Positions 34,842-44,040 of a stretch of DNA of 64,000 bases are shown piece after piece; within the stretch, counting starts at the first letter, position 1, and each line of letters starts with the position of its first letter. The notes below the pieces were generated by a model. That model worked only from the letters and a program-made list of their open reading frames with translations, did not search any database and was not told the origin of the DNA. Source of the stretch: Granulicella mallensis MP5ACTX8 (GTDB lineage Bacteria; Acidobacteriota; Terriglobia; Terriglobales; Acidobacteriaceae); the NCBI RefSeq assembly GCF_000178955.2, contig NC_016631.1, forward strand, positions 5,580,001 through 5,644,000. The letters run 5' to 3'. A program made the translations under genes and the position numbers.

Positions 34842-35891
34842 ATGCCCGCCACAGTTCTACCGCCGGAACCGGCACCACCCAACGTCATCCACAACTGTCC
34901 CAACTGCAGCCACTGGCTGCCCGACGGCACGCTTGTCTGCCCCGACTGCCACACCCTGACCTACGGCCAGTACCTGAGTGAACTGGCCAGCTCCGCACAG
35001 CAACTGGAACTGGAGAAGCAGTGGCCGCAAGCGCGCGACCGCTGGCGCTCCGCGCTGCAGTGGCTCCCAGCGGACACGCAGCAGGCCGCCAGCATTCAGC
35101 GGCACATTGCCCAGATCGATGGCCGCCTCAAGGCCGAAGAAGATCAGAAAGCCCGCTGGACCAAGCGTCTTGGACCGTTCGCACCCATCGTTCTGTTCCT
35201 GCTCAAGATCAAATCAGGACTCTTTCTTCTCTTCAAACTCAAGTTCCTGTTCGGCATCCTCGGCTTCTTCGGGCTGTACTGGGCGATCTTCGGCTGGAAG
35301 TTTGCGCTGGGCTTCACCGCCTGCATCTTTATTCATGAGATGGGCCACTTCGTCGCCGTAAAGCGGCGCGGCCTCAAGGCCGATCTGCCCATCTTCTTCC
35401 CCGGCCTCGGCGCTTACGTGCGCTGGTACAGCATGGGAGTCTCGCGCGAAGACCTTGCGGCGATTGCGCTGGCAGGCCCACTGTTCGGCCTCGCGGCAGC
35501 GCTGATCTGCTTCGGCATCTTCTGGAAGACGCACGCCGAGATCTGGCTGGTGCTGGCCAACGTCGGCGCGTGGATCAATCTCTTCAACCTAGTGCCGGTC
35601 TTCGGACTCGATGGCGCACAGGCCACCTATGCGCTCTCACGTACTCAGCGCGCGCTCATTACCGCGACCTGCGCCTTGTTCTTTGGCCTTACGGTCAATG
35701 CCTCCGGAGGCGATCCCTTCGGCCCGCACACCCAGTGGGTGTTCCTGTTCGTGGCCGCCGGTATGGGATGGCGCTGTTTCACCAACGACACGCCGGAGAA
35801 GCCCGACACCAACACGTTCATCTACTTCCTGGCGCTGATCCTCGCGCTCGGATTCCTGCTCTTCCTCACGCCCGTCCGGAATCTGCACTAA
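34842..35891 (+). CDS. M50-type membrane metalloprotease with N-terminal zinc ribbon
   Basis: The 349-residue protein starts with a zinc ribbon (C19/C22 in NCPNC, C33/C36 in CPDC) and a helical, TPR-like segment (ELEKQWPQARDRWRSALQWL). At least six membrane helices follow. HEMGH at residues 165-169 and NLVPVFGLDGAQ later form the zinc site of site-2 proteases, with Asp as the third ligand. It lacks the PDZ domain of RseP-type enzymes, like the rhomboid-adjacent or archaeal-type M50B forms. Intramembrane proteolysis or a quality-control role is inferred. A bidirectional terminator follows. Confidence 0.87.
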   Translation: MPATVLPPEPAPPNVIHNCPNCSHWLPDGTLVCPDCHTLTYGQYLSELASSAQQLELEKQWPQARDRWRSALQWLPADTQQAASIQRHIAQIDGRLKAEEDQKARWTKRLGPFAPIVLFLLKIKSGLFLLFKLKFLFGILGFFGLYWAIFGWKFALGFTACIFIHEMGHFVAVKRRGLKADLPIFFPGLGAYVRWYSMGVSREDLAAIALAGPLFGLAAALICFGIFWKTHAEIWLVLANVGAWINLFNLVPVFGLDGAQATYALSRTQRALITATCALFFGLTVNASGGDPFGPHTQWVFLFVAAGMGWRCFTNDTPEKPDTNTFIYFLALILALGFLLFLTPVRNLH

Positions 35892-35934
35892 GGCTTGAGA
35901 CAGAAACTACGCAGTGAGCTGCGGGCAAGAAAAA

Positions 35935-35967
35935 AATGCTCCAACCCATGCGCGGGGTTGGAGCATT
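35935..35967. terminator. Bidirectional terminator between convergent genes
   Basis: AATGCTCCAACCC-N7-GGGTTGGAGCATT is a 13-base stem with T-run on the plus side (TTTTC) and A-run (AAAAAA) on the other, giving a T-run for the minus strand too. It serves both the M50 gene and the Gly-rich gene. Confidence 0.88.
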
Positions 35968-35989
35968 TTCTTATTCAACTAGTGCGGGA

Positions 35990-36532
35990 TTAGCGATGTC
36001 CGCCGCCACCGTGGCCGCCACCACCGTGGAAACCACCACCGCCACCGCCATGGAAGCCGCCGCCATATCCACCACGGTAACCACCACCGTAGCCGCCGCG
36101 ATAACCGCCGTAGCCACCACGGCCGTAGCCATAACCGCCACGATAGTAGCCGCCGCGGTAGTAGCCGCCGTAACCAAAGCCTAGGCGTACCCCGCCGTAA
36201 ACGTAGGGATAACCATAGGGATAGTACGGATAGCCGTAGCCATAGGCGTAATACGGATAAGGTGCGGGGGCATAGGCAGGAGGATACGCCTGCGCTTCTT
36301 GAGTTTGGGCAGCATCAGGGCCCTGGTCGTTCGGATTGCCGTTGTTGGCAACCTGGCCGTTGTAGCCGTTGTCCTGGTTGTATTGCTGGGGCGCGTTGTT
36401 GGAGTACGACTGCTGGATGGGGGCTGGTTGAGCCTGAGTGTAATTTCCTGGGCCGGCTGGGTACGTGTTCTGCGCTAGCGCAGTCGCGGACAGAGTCGCC
36501 AGGGCGAGCAGAAGAACCGTGGGCCTGGTCAT
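35990..36532 (-). CDS. Exported Gly/Tyr-rich low-complexity protein
   Basis: The 180-residue protein has a signal peptide (MTRPTVLLLALATLSATALA, cleaved before QNTYP). A Gln/Asn/Pro-rich segment (QQSYSNNAPQQYNQDNGYNG) follows, then Tyr/Pro (YPYYAYGYGYPYYPYGYPY), and a C-terminal Gly array with GGYRGGYGGGYRGG and GGFHGGGGG units. The final HGGGGH region is His-containing. Such proteins occur on bacterial surfaces, but no function is known to me. The reverse strand also reads as a long Ala/Thr/Val frame, which is a codon-bias shadow. Confidence 0.8.
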   Translation of the reverse strand: MTRPTVLLLALATLSATALAQNTYPAGPGNYTQAQPAPIQQSYSNNAPQQYNQDNGYNGQVANNGNPNDQGPDAAQTQEAQAYPPAYAPAPYPYYAYGYGYPYYPYGYPYVYGGVRLGFGYGGYYRGGYYRGGYGYGRGGYGGYRGGYGGGYRGGYGGGFHGGGGGGFHGGGGHGGGGHR

Positions 36533-36842
36533 AATAAAAACCTCTGTATTTGTAGATGCGATTCCGGGAAAAATGTTGCGGTGGGATGAATTAAGCGACG
36601 GGGCTGGTCAGGACATAAGTTCCTCTTTACGATGCTCCCAGACACTCAACTCACAGCAACCAAAGCCCTTGCAGCTAGAGCATCAGATTCAATACCCGCC
36701 ACATCTTCATGACGTGGCGAGCCTGCCTAGGACGTGTCATCAAAATTGCGCGAAGCGCAAACCGTGACGCTTTAGCGTCACGGTTTGCGCTTCGCGCTAG
36801 GGGCCACACTAAATTTTCTTCAGCAAACTAAGAACCCATGAA
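36533..36842. other. Intergenic region with perfect 24-bp hairpin
   Basis: Apart from the hairpin at 36748-36797 this 310-base gap shows no gene. It contains the Gly-rich gene promoter side and the purM 3' end. Confidence 0.5.
36748..36797. repeat. Perfect hairpin, GCGCGAAGCGC...(family D)
   Basis: GCGCGAAGCGCAAACCGTGA plus CGCT pairs over 24 bases with its reverse complement around a TT loop. The same arm sequence appears in the palindrome at 60659-60895. It lies 46 bases past the purM stop codon and could serve as its terminator, though no T-run follows. Confidence 0.88.
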
Positions 36843-37925
36843 CTAGCAGTAAACCACTTTGCGCTGTTGCCCACGCACAATGCGTCCCAGCACAATCGAC
36901 CGTTCATTCATGCGACTCAGCACCAACCGCGCTTTCTTCAGCAGTGCCGCCGGCACCACCGCTACCAGCCCGATGCCCATATTGAACGCTCGCAGCATCT
37001 CCTCGTTCTCGATGCTGCCAAGCGTCTGCAGATGCGCGAAGAGCGGTGGCGGCTCCCAGCTCGCCATCTCTACCTGTGCCGCAAACCCCTTGGGCAGAAT
37101 GCGCGGCAGATTCTCCGTAAGCCCGCCTCCGGTGATGTGCGCAAAGGCATGCGCCACCTCGGCCTGCAGCAGCTTGCGGATGGGCGCAAGATAGCTGCGA
37201 TGCGAACGCATCAGCGCCGCGCCAACCTTGTCGCCAAGCTCGTTGACGTACTGGTCCGCGCGGTAGCCGGCAGTCTCGAACAACAGCTTGCGCGCGAGCG
37301 TGTAGCCGTTGGTGTGCAAGCCATTCGACGGCAACCCCAACAGGATGTCTCCCTCAGCAATGTTCTCGCCTGAGAGCATCTTCGCGTGGCTGACGGCACC
37401 GACCAGAAAGCCCGCGAGGTCGTACTCTTTGCCGCGATAGAGAGTCGGCATCTCCGCCGTCTCGCCGCCCAGCAGGGCGCAGCCGTTGGCCTTGCAGGCC
37501 TCTACGATGCCGCCGATCACCTGCTCGACGACGTTCGCGTCGAGCTCTCCTGCCGCGAAGTAGTCGAGAAAAAACAGCGGCGTCGCTCCCTGCACCGCGA
37601 CGTCATTCACGCAATGATTCACCAGGTCGGAGCCGATGCTTCCGTGCAGTCCGAGCTGCGCAGCGAGCTGCAGCTTGCTCCCGACGCCGTCCGTGCTCGC
37701 CACCAGTACAGGCTCGGGAAAGCGTTCAGCATCGAGTGCGAACAGCCCGGCAAAGCCGCCAATTTCGCTCAGCACATTCTTGTTGAAGCTGCGCCGCGCC
37801 GTCAGCTTGATGCGCTCGTTCGCGATCGCCGCGCGATCCCGGTCGACACCTGCTTCGGCATACGTAGCGCGCGTACGCGTAACCCGCTTCGCCGGAGGCA
37901 CTGCCGCTGAATCGTCCACGCTCAT
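36843..37925 (-). CDS. purM: Phosphoribosylformylglycinamidine cyclo-ligase (AIR synthetase)
   Basis: PurM closes the imidazole ring of AIR in step 5 of purine synthesis using ATP. The 360-residue protein carries the family Gly/Asp motifs: ASTDGVGSKLQLA, VNDVAVQGATPLFFLDYFA, LLGGETAEMPTLY, GLPSNGLHTNGYTLAR and ITGGGLTENLPRILP. Length and order are normal. The ATG at 37925 has GAGGTGG about 6 bases upstream; an upstream GTG overlaps that site. It is divergent from hemL and alone on its strand. Confidence 0.96.
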   Translation of the reverse strand: MSVDDSAAVPPAKRVTRTRATYAEAGVDRDRAAIANERIKLTARRSFNKNVLSEIGGFAGLFALDAERFPEPVLVASTDGVGSKLQLAAQLGLHGSIGSDLVNHCVNDVAVQGATPLFFLDYFAAGELDANVVEQVIGGIVEACKANGCALLGGETAEMPTLYRGKEYDLAGFLVGAVSHAKMLSGENIAEGDILLGLPSNGLHTNGYTLARKLLFETAGYRADQYVNELGDKVGAALMRSHRSYLAPIRKLLQAEVAHAFAHITGGGLTENLPRILPKGFAAQVEMASWEPPPLFAHLQTLGSIENEEMLRAFNMGIGLVAVVPAALLKKARLVLSRMNERSIVLGRIVRGQQRKVVYC

Positions 37926-38133
37926 CTTTCCCACCTCATCTTTTCCACGCCGGCCACCCTGACGCAGCGATCACCACGGTCCCCGGCAAGCACGAGTTCC
38001 GCGCTCGCTGGCTGGTTCCTACCAAGGGATGACGTCTTTCACTGGATTACAGGGGCTGGCTTTATTAGGCCACAAGGGCCGTCTATCTACACCGCGAATT
38101 CGCAGTCTACCAGCCGACTTTTATACTGAGGTT

Positions 38134-39447
38134 ATGGCACTCCCTCTCACCCGCTCCAAAGCCCTGCAACGACGCGCCGAAACCCTGCTTCCGGGGGGTG
38201 TGGATTCTCCTGTTCGAGCGTTTCGCGCTGTCGGTGGAGACCCACCGTTTCTCGTCAGCGCCAAGGGCGCCTATCTCTCCGATGCCGACGGCAACCGCTA
38301 TATCGATCTCTTCGGCTCCTGGGGGCCCATGCTGCTCGGCCATGCGTTTCCGCCCGCGGTAGAGGCCATCCGCGAGGCCGCTGGGCACAGCGCCTCGTTT
38401 GGCGCGAGCACAGCGGCCGAAGCGGATCTCGCGGAGCTCGTTCAGCTCTGCTTCCCCTCCATCCAAAAGCTGCGCTTTGTCAGCTCCGGCACCGAGGCCT
38501 GCATGTCGGCCATTCGACTGGCGCGCGGCTTTACAGGACGCCCCTTTGTCATCAAGTTTGAGGGTTGCTATCACGGCCACGCTGATGCCCTCCTCGTAAA
38601 AGCCGGCAGCGGCGTCGCGACCTTCGGCATCCCCGGCTCCGCGGGCGTTCCCAACGAGACGGTCATGCACACGCTGGCCCTTCCCTACAACGATCTCTCT
38701 GCGGTCGAGGCAGCGTTTGCCGCGCATCCTGAGCTAGTCGCCTGCGTCATTCTCGAGCCCGTCGTCGGCAACGCGGGAACCATCGCGCCGCTCCCCGGGT
38801 ATCTGAAGGGTCTGCGCGAGATCACCCGCAAGCATGGTGCGCTACTGATCTTCGATGAGGTCATGACCGGCTTCCGTCTCGCTCCGGGCGGCGCGCAAGA
38901 ACTGTTTGCGGACGAACTGGGAGGAGCGCCCGACCTCACCACCCTGGGCAAGATCATCGGCGGAGGCCTGCCTGTGGGAGCCTTCGGTGGACGCGCCGAG
39001 ATCATGGACTACCTCGCACCGCTGGGCCCCGTGTATCAAGCAGGAACACTCTCCGGCAATCCCCTCGCCATGGCTGCGGGCATTGCGACCCTTCGATCTC
39101 TTCTGGAGCAACGTGAAACGATCTATACCAGGCTCGAAGCGACTACAGCAGCCATCGTCGAAGGTATCGCCCGTCTCGCCGTAGAACGAGGCATTGCGCT
39201 CACCACAAACCGTGTTGGCAGTATGTTCACCTGTTTCTTCACACCCTCTGCCGTTACAGACTTCACAACGGCAAGCCACTCAGATACGGCAGCCTTCGCG
39301 CGCTTTCATCGTGCCATGCTGGAGCGTGGCGTATGGCTTCCGCCCAGCCAGTTCGAAGCGGCTTTCGTCTCTACAGAACATGGCCCGGCTGAAGTCGATG
39401 CCATTCTGGCAGCAGCCGCAGAAGCGCTGCATGAGGTTCAGAAGTAG
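38134..39447 (+). CDS. hemL: Glutamate-1-semialdehyde 2,1-aminomutase
   Basis: HemL converts glutamate-1-semialdehyde to 5-aminolevulinate, the tetrapyrrole precursor, with PLP. The 437-residue protein has [16 protein letters not shown], the aminotransferase signature [16 protein letters not shown] with the PLP-interacting Asp, [18 protein letters not shown] with the Schiff-base Lys, and [13 protein letters not shown]. The ATG at 38134 lies next to GAGG; a longer frame upstream adds unrelated residues. It is divergent from purM. A strong hairpin lies 250 bases downstream. Confidence 0.95.
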   Translation: MALPLTRSKALQRRAETLLPGGVDSPVRAFRAVGGDPPFLVSAKGAYLSDADGNRYIDLFGSWGPMLLGHAFPPAVEAIREAAGHSASFGASTAAEADLAELVQLCFPSIQKLRFVSSGTEACMSAIRLARGFTGRPFVIKFEGCYHGHADALLVKAGSGVATFGIPGSAGVPNETVMHTLALPYNDLSAVEAAFAAHPELVACVILEPVVGNAGTIAPLPGYLKGLREITRKHGALLIFDEVMTGFRLAPGGAQELFADELGGAPDLTTLGKIIGGGLPVGAFGGRAEIMDYLAPLGPVYQAGTLSGNPLAMAAGIATLRSLLEQRETIYTRLEATTAAIVEGIARLAVERGIALTTNRVGSMFTCFFTPSAVTDFTTASHSDTAAFARFHRAMLERGVWLPPSQFEAAFVSTEHGPAEVDAILAAAAEALHEVQK

Positions 39448-39788
39448 AGGCGATTGAAGATCGCTTCTGCCGATTCATCCGCTCTGTTCTGATTTTGCTT
39501 TGGATTCGGGCTTCTGAGGCTGTGGCCTTTGCTGTTGCCGTTGTCATTCCGACCCTCGGGCGAAGCGAAGGGAGGAACCTGTTGTCGCCTGGACAAACAA
39601 GGTTCCCTCGCGCAGGCCAGAACCGGGAGGGTATGGCCTACGCAATGACCATCGCGATGCAGCAAAGCCGCGGCCACGAAAGCCACACAAATGACAAGCG
39701 CCCCATCTCACGACAAACTGTCGTGAGATGGGGCGCTTGGTGATACAAGAACTGCAGCAGGAAGTTTTGATCCCTGCGTTATCCCAGC
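39448..39788. other. Repeat-derived intergenic region with terminator hairpin
   Basis: TTGTCATTCCGACCCTCGGG near 39540 and a degenerate complement near 39600 look like a decayed family A element. A perfect 21-base stem (39695-39739, listed separately) ends the gap. No gene was recognised. Confidence 0.6.
39695..39739. terminator. Strong hairpin between hemL and exbD, probable terminator
   Basis: CAAGCGCCCCATCTCACGAC(A) pairs over 21 bases with its complement around AAC. It lies 49 bases past the stop codon of the minus-strand exbD gene and is convergent with hemL, so it may end transcription from both sides. Confidence 0.7.
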
Positions 39789-40229
39789 TTAGTGTCCGGC
39801 TTCAACCTGCGGCGTGATGATGCCGATGTTGGTTACGTCAGCGGAGTGTCCGAATCCGATAGCCTCAGCAACGCTGCTGAAATCGAGATCCTGATCGCCC
39901 TTGACGAACATTACCTTCTCCTGACGGGTAGCGAAGATCTCCGTCAGCTTGGGGGTAATATCCTGCTTGGCAAAATCCTGATCGTTGATCTTCCAACCCG
40001 GAGCGCCACCACCGGGCCGTGAGGTGACCTGCAAAACGATCGTGCGGTCGTTCTCTGGCGGCGGCGGTTGGTTCTGCTTCGGCGGCTGGGGTACCAGTGC
40101 CTCAAGCCCTCTCGGCGTCGTCGGAACGATGACCATGAAGATAATGAGCAGTACCAGTAGCACGTCGATCAGCGGTGTAACGTTGATCTCCGAGACCGAT
40201 CCGCCCGATGATCCAGTACCCATTCCCAT
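39789..40229 (-). CDS. exbD: ExbD/TolR-type protein, distal copy
   Basis: The 146-residue protein has a Gly/Ser start (MGMGTGSSGGSVSEINVTPL), one membrane helix (LIDVLLVLLIIFMVIVP) with the proton-carrying Asp, and a periplasmic domain (KPPPPENDRTIVLQVTS-like region, then DITPKLTEIFATRQ). It is the last gene of tonB-exbB-exbD-exbD. AAGGAG precedes the ATG by about 7 bases. It resembles the standalone copy at 11604-12011 more than its neighbour, judging from the shared VTPLIDVLLVLLIIFMV...PRGL segment and FATRQ. Confidence 0.93.
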   Translation of the reverse strand: MGMGTGSSGGSVSEINVTPLIDVLLVLLIIFMVIVPTTPRGLEALVPQPPKQNQPPPPENDRTIVLQVTSRPGGGAPGWKINDQDFAKQDITPKLTEIFATRQEKVMFVKGDQDLDFSSVAEAIGFGHSADVTNIGIITPQVEAGH

Positions 40230-40299
40230 ATCGATACTCCTTATGTCTTACAGAACTAGTTCCATCGAACTGTGAGCGAGTTTCTTCGCCCAAATTCTG

Positions 40300-40740
40300 C
40301 TAATTGCTCTGCTGGTTGATGTCGGTCAGCAAGTTGAGCTGGCTCACGCCGGCGACACGAATCGCGTCGATGGTGTCCATGACCTTGCCATACTTTGCAC
40401 GCGAGTCCGAACGCATATATACCGATTTGTCAGCGCCGGGATCTGTCTTCTTCGAAAGAAGGTCGGCGACTCTCGTGCCGAGGTCTGAAAGCGATACCTG
40501 GTCGCCGCCAAGGAAGGTTTTACCGTCGCGAGTAACAGCAACCGTAATCGCGTCTTCCTTATTCGCGTTTTCCATGATCGTCGATGCGGTAACCGTCGGC
40601 AGATCTACGTTAACTTTGTTGTTCAACATGGGGGTGACGACCATGAAGATGATCAGGAGCACCAGCATGACGTCCACCATCGGGGTCACGTTGATGTTCG
40701 AGTTGACCTTCTTGCCCTCGTCCCGCTTTGCCATTGCCAT
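40300..40740 (-). CDS. exbD: ExbD/TolR-type protein, proximal copy
   Basis: The 146-residue protein has KVNSNINVTPMVDVMLVLLI, with the membrane Asp, and a periplasmic domain reading AITVAVTRDGKTFLGGDQV and VYMRSDSRAKYGKVMDTIDA. The last matches ExbD paralogues of Bacteroidetes/Acidobacteria TonB systems. It differs clearly from the second copy downstream, so the two may form a heteromeric stator with ExbB. It starts 178 bases after exbB ends and 70 bases before the distal copy. Confidence 0.93.
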   Translation of the reverse strand: MAMAKRDEGKKVNSNINVTPMVDVMLVLLIIFMVVTPMLNNKVNVDLPTVTASTIMENANKEDAITVAVTRDGKTFLGGDQVSLSDLGTRVADLLSKKTDPGADKSVYMRSDSRAKYGKVMDTIDAIRVAGVSQLNLLTDINQQSN

Positions 40741-40917
40741 AAGAGTGTGCTCCGTCCGGGCGTCCTAGCCCGTGCTCTGACTGAGTCCCCGGGAACCTCT
40801 GATGAAGGCCTCCGGACGCCGTTGCATTGGCGTCCGGAGTATTCCAAGAGTGATTCCCGCAGGATGTATTACTCGACTGTTACGCTACCTGGTCTTGCAA
40901 CCAGAACGGCGCACAGT

Positions 40918-41667
40918 TTAGCGGTGCGACTGCTTGATGAAGTAGTCGACCAGCTCCGACGAGCTGTTATCCATCTCAACGTCAAAGGCTTCTACCTTGC
41001 TGGTGAAGTAGTTGAAGCACATAACGGCAGGGATGGCGACGAGCAGACCGAAAGCGGTCGTAACCAGAGCTTCCGAGATACCGCCGGCAACCTGACCGAT
41101 GCCCGAGCTCTTCGACGAAGCGATCGAACGGAAGGCGTTGAGAATACCGATAACGGTGCCGAACAGGCCGATGAACGGCGCGGTGGAACCGATCGTGGCC
41201 AGACCGCTGAGGCCCTTCTTCAGCTTCGCGTGGGTGATCGACTCTGCACGCTCGAGAGCGCGCTTGGAGCTCTCAACCTGCTCTGGGGTGATCGCGCCGC
41301 CCGAACCGAAGCTGCGGAACTCGCTGAGACCAGCGGTAACCACTTCAGCAAGGTGAGACTTCTTCGAACGATCGGCAACCTTGATCGCCTCGTCCAGACG
41401 GCCTTCCTTGAGAGCGCCGGCAACCTTGGGAGCAAACTCACGAGACTGCTTGCGGGCAGCCGAGAAGTAGAGAGCGCGATCGATGATCACAGCCAACGAC
41501 CAGATCGACATGATGAAGAGGATGATGACGACGCACTTCGCAGGCCAGCCCATTTGCGCCCAGAGCTGGGGAATGCTGAAACCTACTTCAGAACCGGAAT
41601 CCTGAAGGAACATGGCGAGCGAGGTGGTGTGGGCGTGAGCAACGTTGATGAGATGAGCGAGAATCAC
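40918..41667 (-). CDS. exbB: MotA/TolQ/ExbB proton-channel protein
   Basis: The 249-residue inner-membrane protein has three helices: near 28-55 (WPAKCVVIILFIMSIWSLAV), 150-175 (IGSTAPFIGLFGTVIGILNAF) and 195-220 (GISEALVTTAFGLLVAIPAV). The GLFGTV and TTAFGLLVAIPAV motifs are the ExbB/TolQ proton-path signature. It forms the pentameric ring around the ExbD dimer and energises TonB. A GTG start at 41667 follows GGAGG by about 10 bases. It lies between tonB and the exbD pair. Confidence 0.94.
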   Translation of the reverse strand: MILAHLINVAHAHTTSLAMFLQDSGSEVGFSIPQLWAQMGWPAKCVVIILFIMSIWSLAVIIDRALYFSAARKQSREFAPKVAGALKEGRLDEAIKVADRSKKSHLAEVVTAGLSEFRSFGSGGAITPEQVESSKRALERAESITHAKLKKGLSGLATIGSTAPFIGLFGTVIGILNAFRSIASSKSSGIGQVAGGISEALVTTAFGLLVAIPAVMCFNYFTSKVEAFDVEMDNSSSELVDYFIKQSHR

Positions 41668-41864
41668 TGAATTCTTTCCTCCTGGTTAACTTGAACGAAC
41701 TTGGACTTGATCGAGCCGGACAGGCGCGAAGTTGAAGCTGTTGAACCTGATCTGAAGAGTACGGCAACCACAACAACCTGCCGCGTTAGACGAGAATATT
41801 GTAGTTGCGCTTCGCTTCAACTGGCCGAAGAGAGTCGGGGCCAGTTGAAGCTGCCGGCTTGATA

Positions 41865-42614
41865 TCAGCCACCGCCGTTGAGGTTGAAGTTCACCATGAT
41901 GGTCGTGTCGACCTCGGTAGGCTCACCGTTCAAGAGATACGGCTTGTACTTCCATGTCTTGACGGCATCGAGTGCGGCGCCCTGCAACATCGCCGGACCG
42001 CTGATGACCGTCAGGCTTATGATGCCGCCGGTCTTCGAGATGATGGCATGCAGTACAACAGTTCCACCCTGGTGCGCGGCGCGAGCGATCGGAGGATAGA
42101 CCGGCTGCGTCTTGACGAGAATGTTACCCGCGATCACACCACCCGAGATACGGGCCGGACCCTGCGGCTTAGGCTTGGCGACGACGATAGCCGGACCAGC
42201 ACCCGTGCTACCAGCCATGCCGCCCATGATGCCACCGGCAGAGCCACCAGCCATACCCGCCATACCGGCCACGCCCGCAGACGAAGGCGGTGGGGGTGCA
42301 GCATCTTCCTTCAACATCTTGATGTCTTTAGGAATCTTGGTGGGCGCGTGAAGACCCTGGTCGATCTCCGACACCATATGCACCGGCTTCACCACAGCCG
42401 CCGGAGGCGGTGGGGGAGGCGGGGGCGGTGGAGGAGGCGGTGGGGCGGAGATTGAAGCTGCCAGGGAGTTCTTTGGCAGCGCTTCTGGATCGATCAGCGG
42501 AATCAGGATCATGATCGCCAAGAGCGTGCCCCAGAAAAATGCTGAGGCGATCATCCAGTACCTGGATGCGGTCTTGATCTTTCCGCCGGATTCCATCATT
42601 GAATCTTCAAACAT
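41865..42614 (-). CDS. tonB: TonB energy-transducing protein
   Basis: The 249-residue protein has a cytosolic start, one helix (YWMIASAFFWGTLLAIMILI), a proline run (PPPPPPP twice, about 60-73), a Gly/Ala-rich periplasmic linker and the C-terminal TonB domain. The C-terminus reads RISGGVIAGNILVKTQPVYP with IARAAHQGGTVVLHAIISKTG and TWKYKPYLLNGEPTEV. It links ExbB/ExbD to outer-membrane transporters. The ATG at 42614 follows GAGG by 6 bases; an upstream TTG overlaps. First gene of the cluster. Confidence 0.93.
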   Translation of the reverse strand: MFEDSMMESGGKIKTASRYWMIASAFFWGTLLAIMILIPLIDPEALPKNSLAASISAPPPPPPPPPPPPPPAAVVKPVHMVSEIDQGLHAPTKIPKDIKMLKEDAAPPPPSSAGVAGMAGMAGGSAGGIMGGMAGSTGAGPAIVVAKPKPQGPARISGGVIAGNILVKTQPVYPPIARAAHQGGTVVLHAIISKTGGIISLTVISGPAMLQGAALDAVKTWKYKPYLLNGEPTEVDTTIMVNFNLNGGG

Positions 42615-42978
42615 ATGCAACCTCGGTCCCGCGAGGGATAGCTATTTGCCTTAGACACCACAGAGACTTAAATTGTTCCCAACTCGCTATTGACTTGTTT
42701 GGGAGACTACCTGGTTTGCTGCTTGTTGCTCATCCTATCCCAAGTTGACGGGTACCGAGTGACGGTAAAGCGAAACCCCATGGTCGGAATAGGCAACGCC
42801 TATTTAGCGTCTGATATTTCTACCTCAATCATGCAAGAGTTGTCATCTCCTCTCGACGCAGTGAATTCTTCTTGGGCTTTCGTTAGCGATTCAGCGCCCA
42901 ATAAGCCAGGGAGAAAGGCAAGCCAACAGCAAAGGCCCTCGCGTGGGCGAGGGCCTTGTCTCCGGAGAAATAAGCAGC
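42615..42978. other. Promoter region of tonB cluster and 3' end of sec genes
   Basis: This holds about 300 bases upstream of tonB and the secF terminator. A GTCTGATATTTCTACC-rich AT block at 42810-42825 may be part of a promoter. No reading frame here is convincing. Confidence 0.4.
42932..42957 (-). terminator. Terminator after yajC-secD-secF
   Basis: AAGGCCCTCGC-GTGG-GCGAGGGCCTT is an 11-base perfect stem 21 bases past the secF stop. On the minus strand it is followed by TTTG, a short T-run. Confidence 0.75.
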
Positions 42979-43941
42979 TTACCGCCGGGTGCCCCGTGCT
43001 GCGGGCAGGGTGGCCTTCTTGCCGCTCCTGGTGCGCCAGTCCTGATAGGCAACCAGCATGGGAGCCGCCACTGCGATCGATGAGTACGTTCCGATCAGGA
43101 TGCCGACCACCAGGGCGAAGGAGAAGCCGTGTAGCACTTCGCCGCCGAACAGGTACAGGCTGAGAACGGTGAGGAACGTCAGACCCGAGGCGATGACCGT
43201 CCGGCTCAGCGTCTGGTTGATGCTGCGGTTGACCACATCGGAGAGCGACTCGCGCCGGCTGGAGGCGAGGTTTTCACGGATACGGTCGAAGACCACGATC
43301 GTGTCGTTCATCGAATAACCGATCAGCGTCAGGATCGCCGCGATGACCGTGAGAGAGATTTCCTGATTCGTCAGGCTGAAGAAGCCAACCGTAATAAGCG
43401 TGTCATGGAAGACCGCGACGACAGCCGCGACGCCATAGATCAGCTCGAACCGGAACCAGAGATAGACGAGCATTCCGATCAGCGAGTAGATCGTCGCCAG
43501 CCAAGCCTGATGCTGGAGCTGCTTACCGGCGGTTGGGCCGACGATGTCGACCTGCTGCACCGAGAAACCAGAGTCATGATAGTTCGCGTTCAAGGCGTTC
43601 TCAATCGTGGAGCGGCCCTGATCGTGGGCGCTATCGCTTGCCGTCGATTCTGGCAGGGAGATGATGACGTTGTTGACCGCCGCACCGTTCGCACCCGAGA
43701 TGCGCTGGATGGTCGGGTCCTTGATCCCTGCGGCGTCGATAGCACGACGGATATGATCTTCATTCGGCGCCTGGTCGAAGTGAACCGTAATCTGCGTGCC
43801 GCCACGGAAATCGACACCTAGCGGAATATGGTGCCAGAATGCCATGCTGAGAATGCCGGCGACCGAAAAGATCAGAGAGAAACCGAGGAAGTACCACTTC
43901 TTCCCCAGCCAGTCGATATTTGAGCTACGAAACAGTTCCAC
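42979..43941 (-). CDS. secF: Protein translocase subunit SecF
   Basis: SecF works with SecD and YajC at the SecYEG channel, using the proton gradient to complete export. The 320-residue protein has six helices and a periplasmic domain: GVDFRGGTQITVHFD near the start, then VGPTAGKQLQHQAWLATIY, YGVAAVVAVFHDTLITVG, LIGYSMNDTIVVFDRIREN and LTFLTVLSLYLFGG. The start is GTG 43941, with AAGGA 7 bases upstream. It lies 99 bases after secD. Confidence 0.95.
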   Translation of the reverse strand: MELFRSSNIDWLGKKWYFLGFSLIFSVAGILSMAFWHHIPLGVDFRGGTQITVHFDQAPNEDHIRRAIDAAGIKDPTIQRISGANGAAVNNVIISLPESTASDSAHDQGRSTIENALNANYHDSGFSVQQVDIVGPTAGKQLQHQAWLATIYSLIGMLVYLWFRFELIYGVAAVVAVFHDTLITVGFFSLTNQEISLTVIAAILTLIGYSMNDTIVVFDRIRENLASSRRESLSDVVNRSINQTLSRTVIASGLTFLTVLSLYLFGGEVLHGFSFALVVGILIGTYSSIAVAAPMLVAYQDWRTRSGKKATLPAARGTRR

Positions 43942-44040
43942 GTTTCAATCCTTGAGCTGCCAGTGAGCAGCCACTGGCTTCTAGCTTTTTCTTTACCGTT
44001 GCCGCAGCGAAAACTGGCGGCGAACGGTTAATCGCTGTAA

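Noticed and set aside
35936..36184. Ala/Thr/Val repeat frame opposite the Gly-rich gene
   Set aside because: Reading the GGY/GGC repeat on the complement gives ACC/GCC runs; a product of low complexity, not a gene.
40747..41670. 307-codon frame opposite exbB
   Set aside because: Antisense to exbB, Arg-rich, no plausible domain.
42690..43163. 157-codon plus-strand frame upstream of and into secF
   Set aside because: Its second half is antisense to secF and the first half contains the terminator; no start site.
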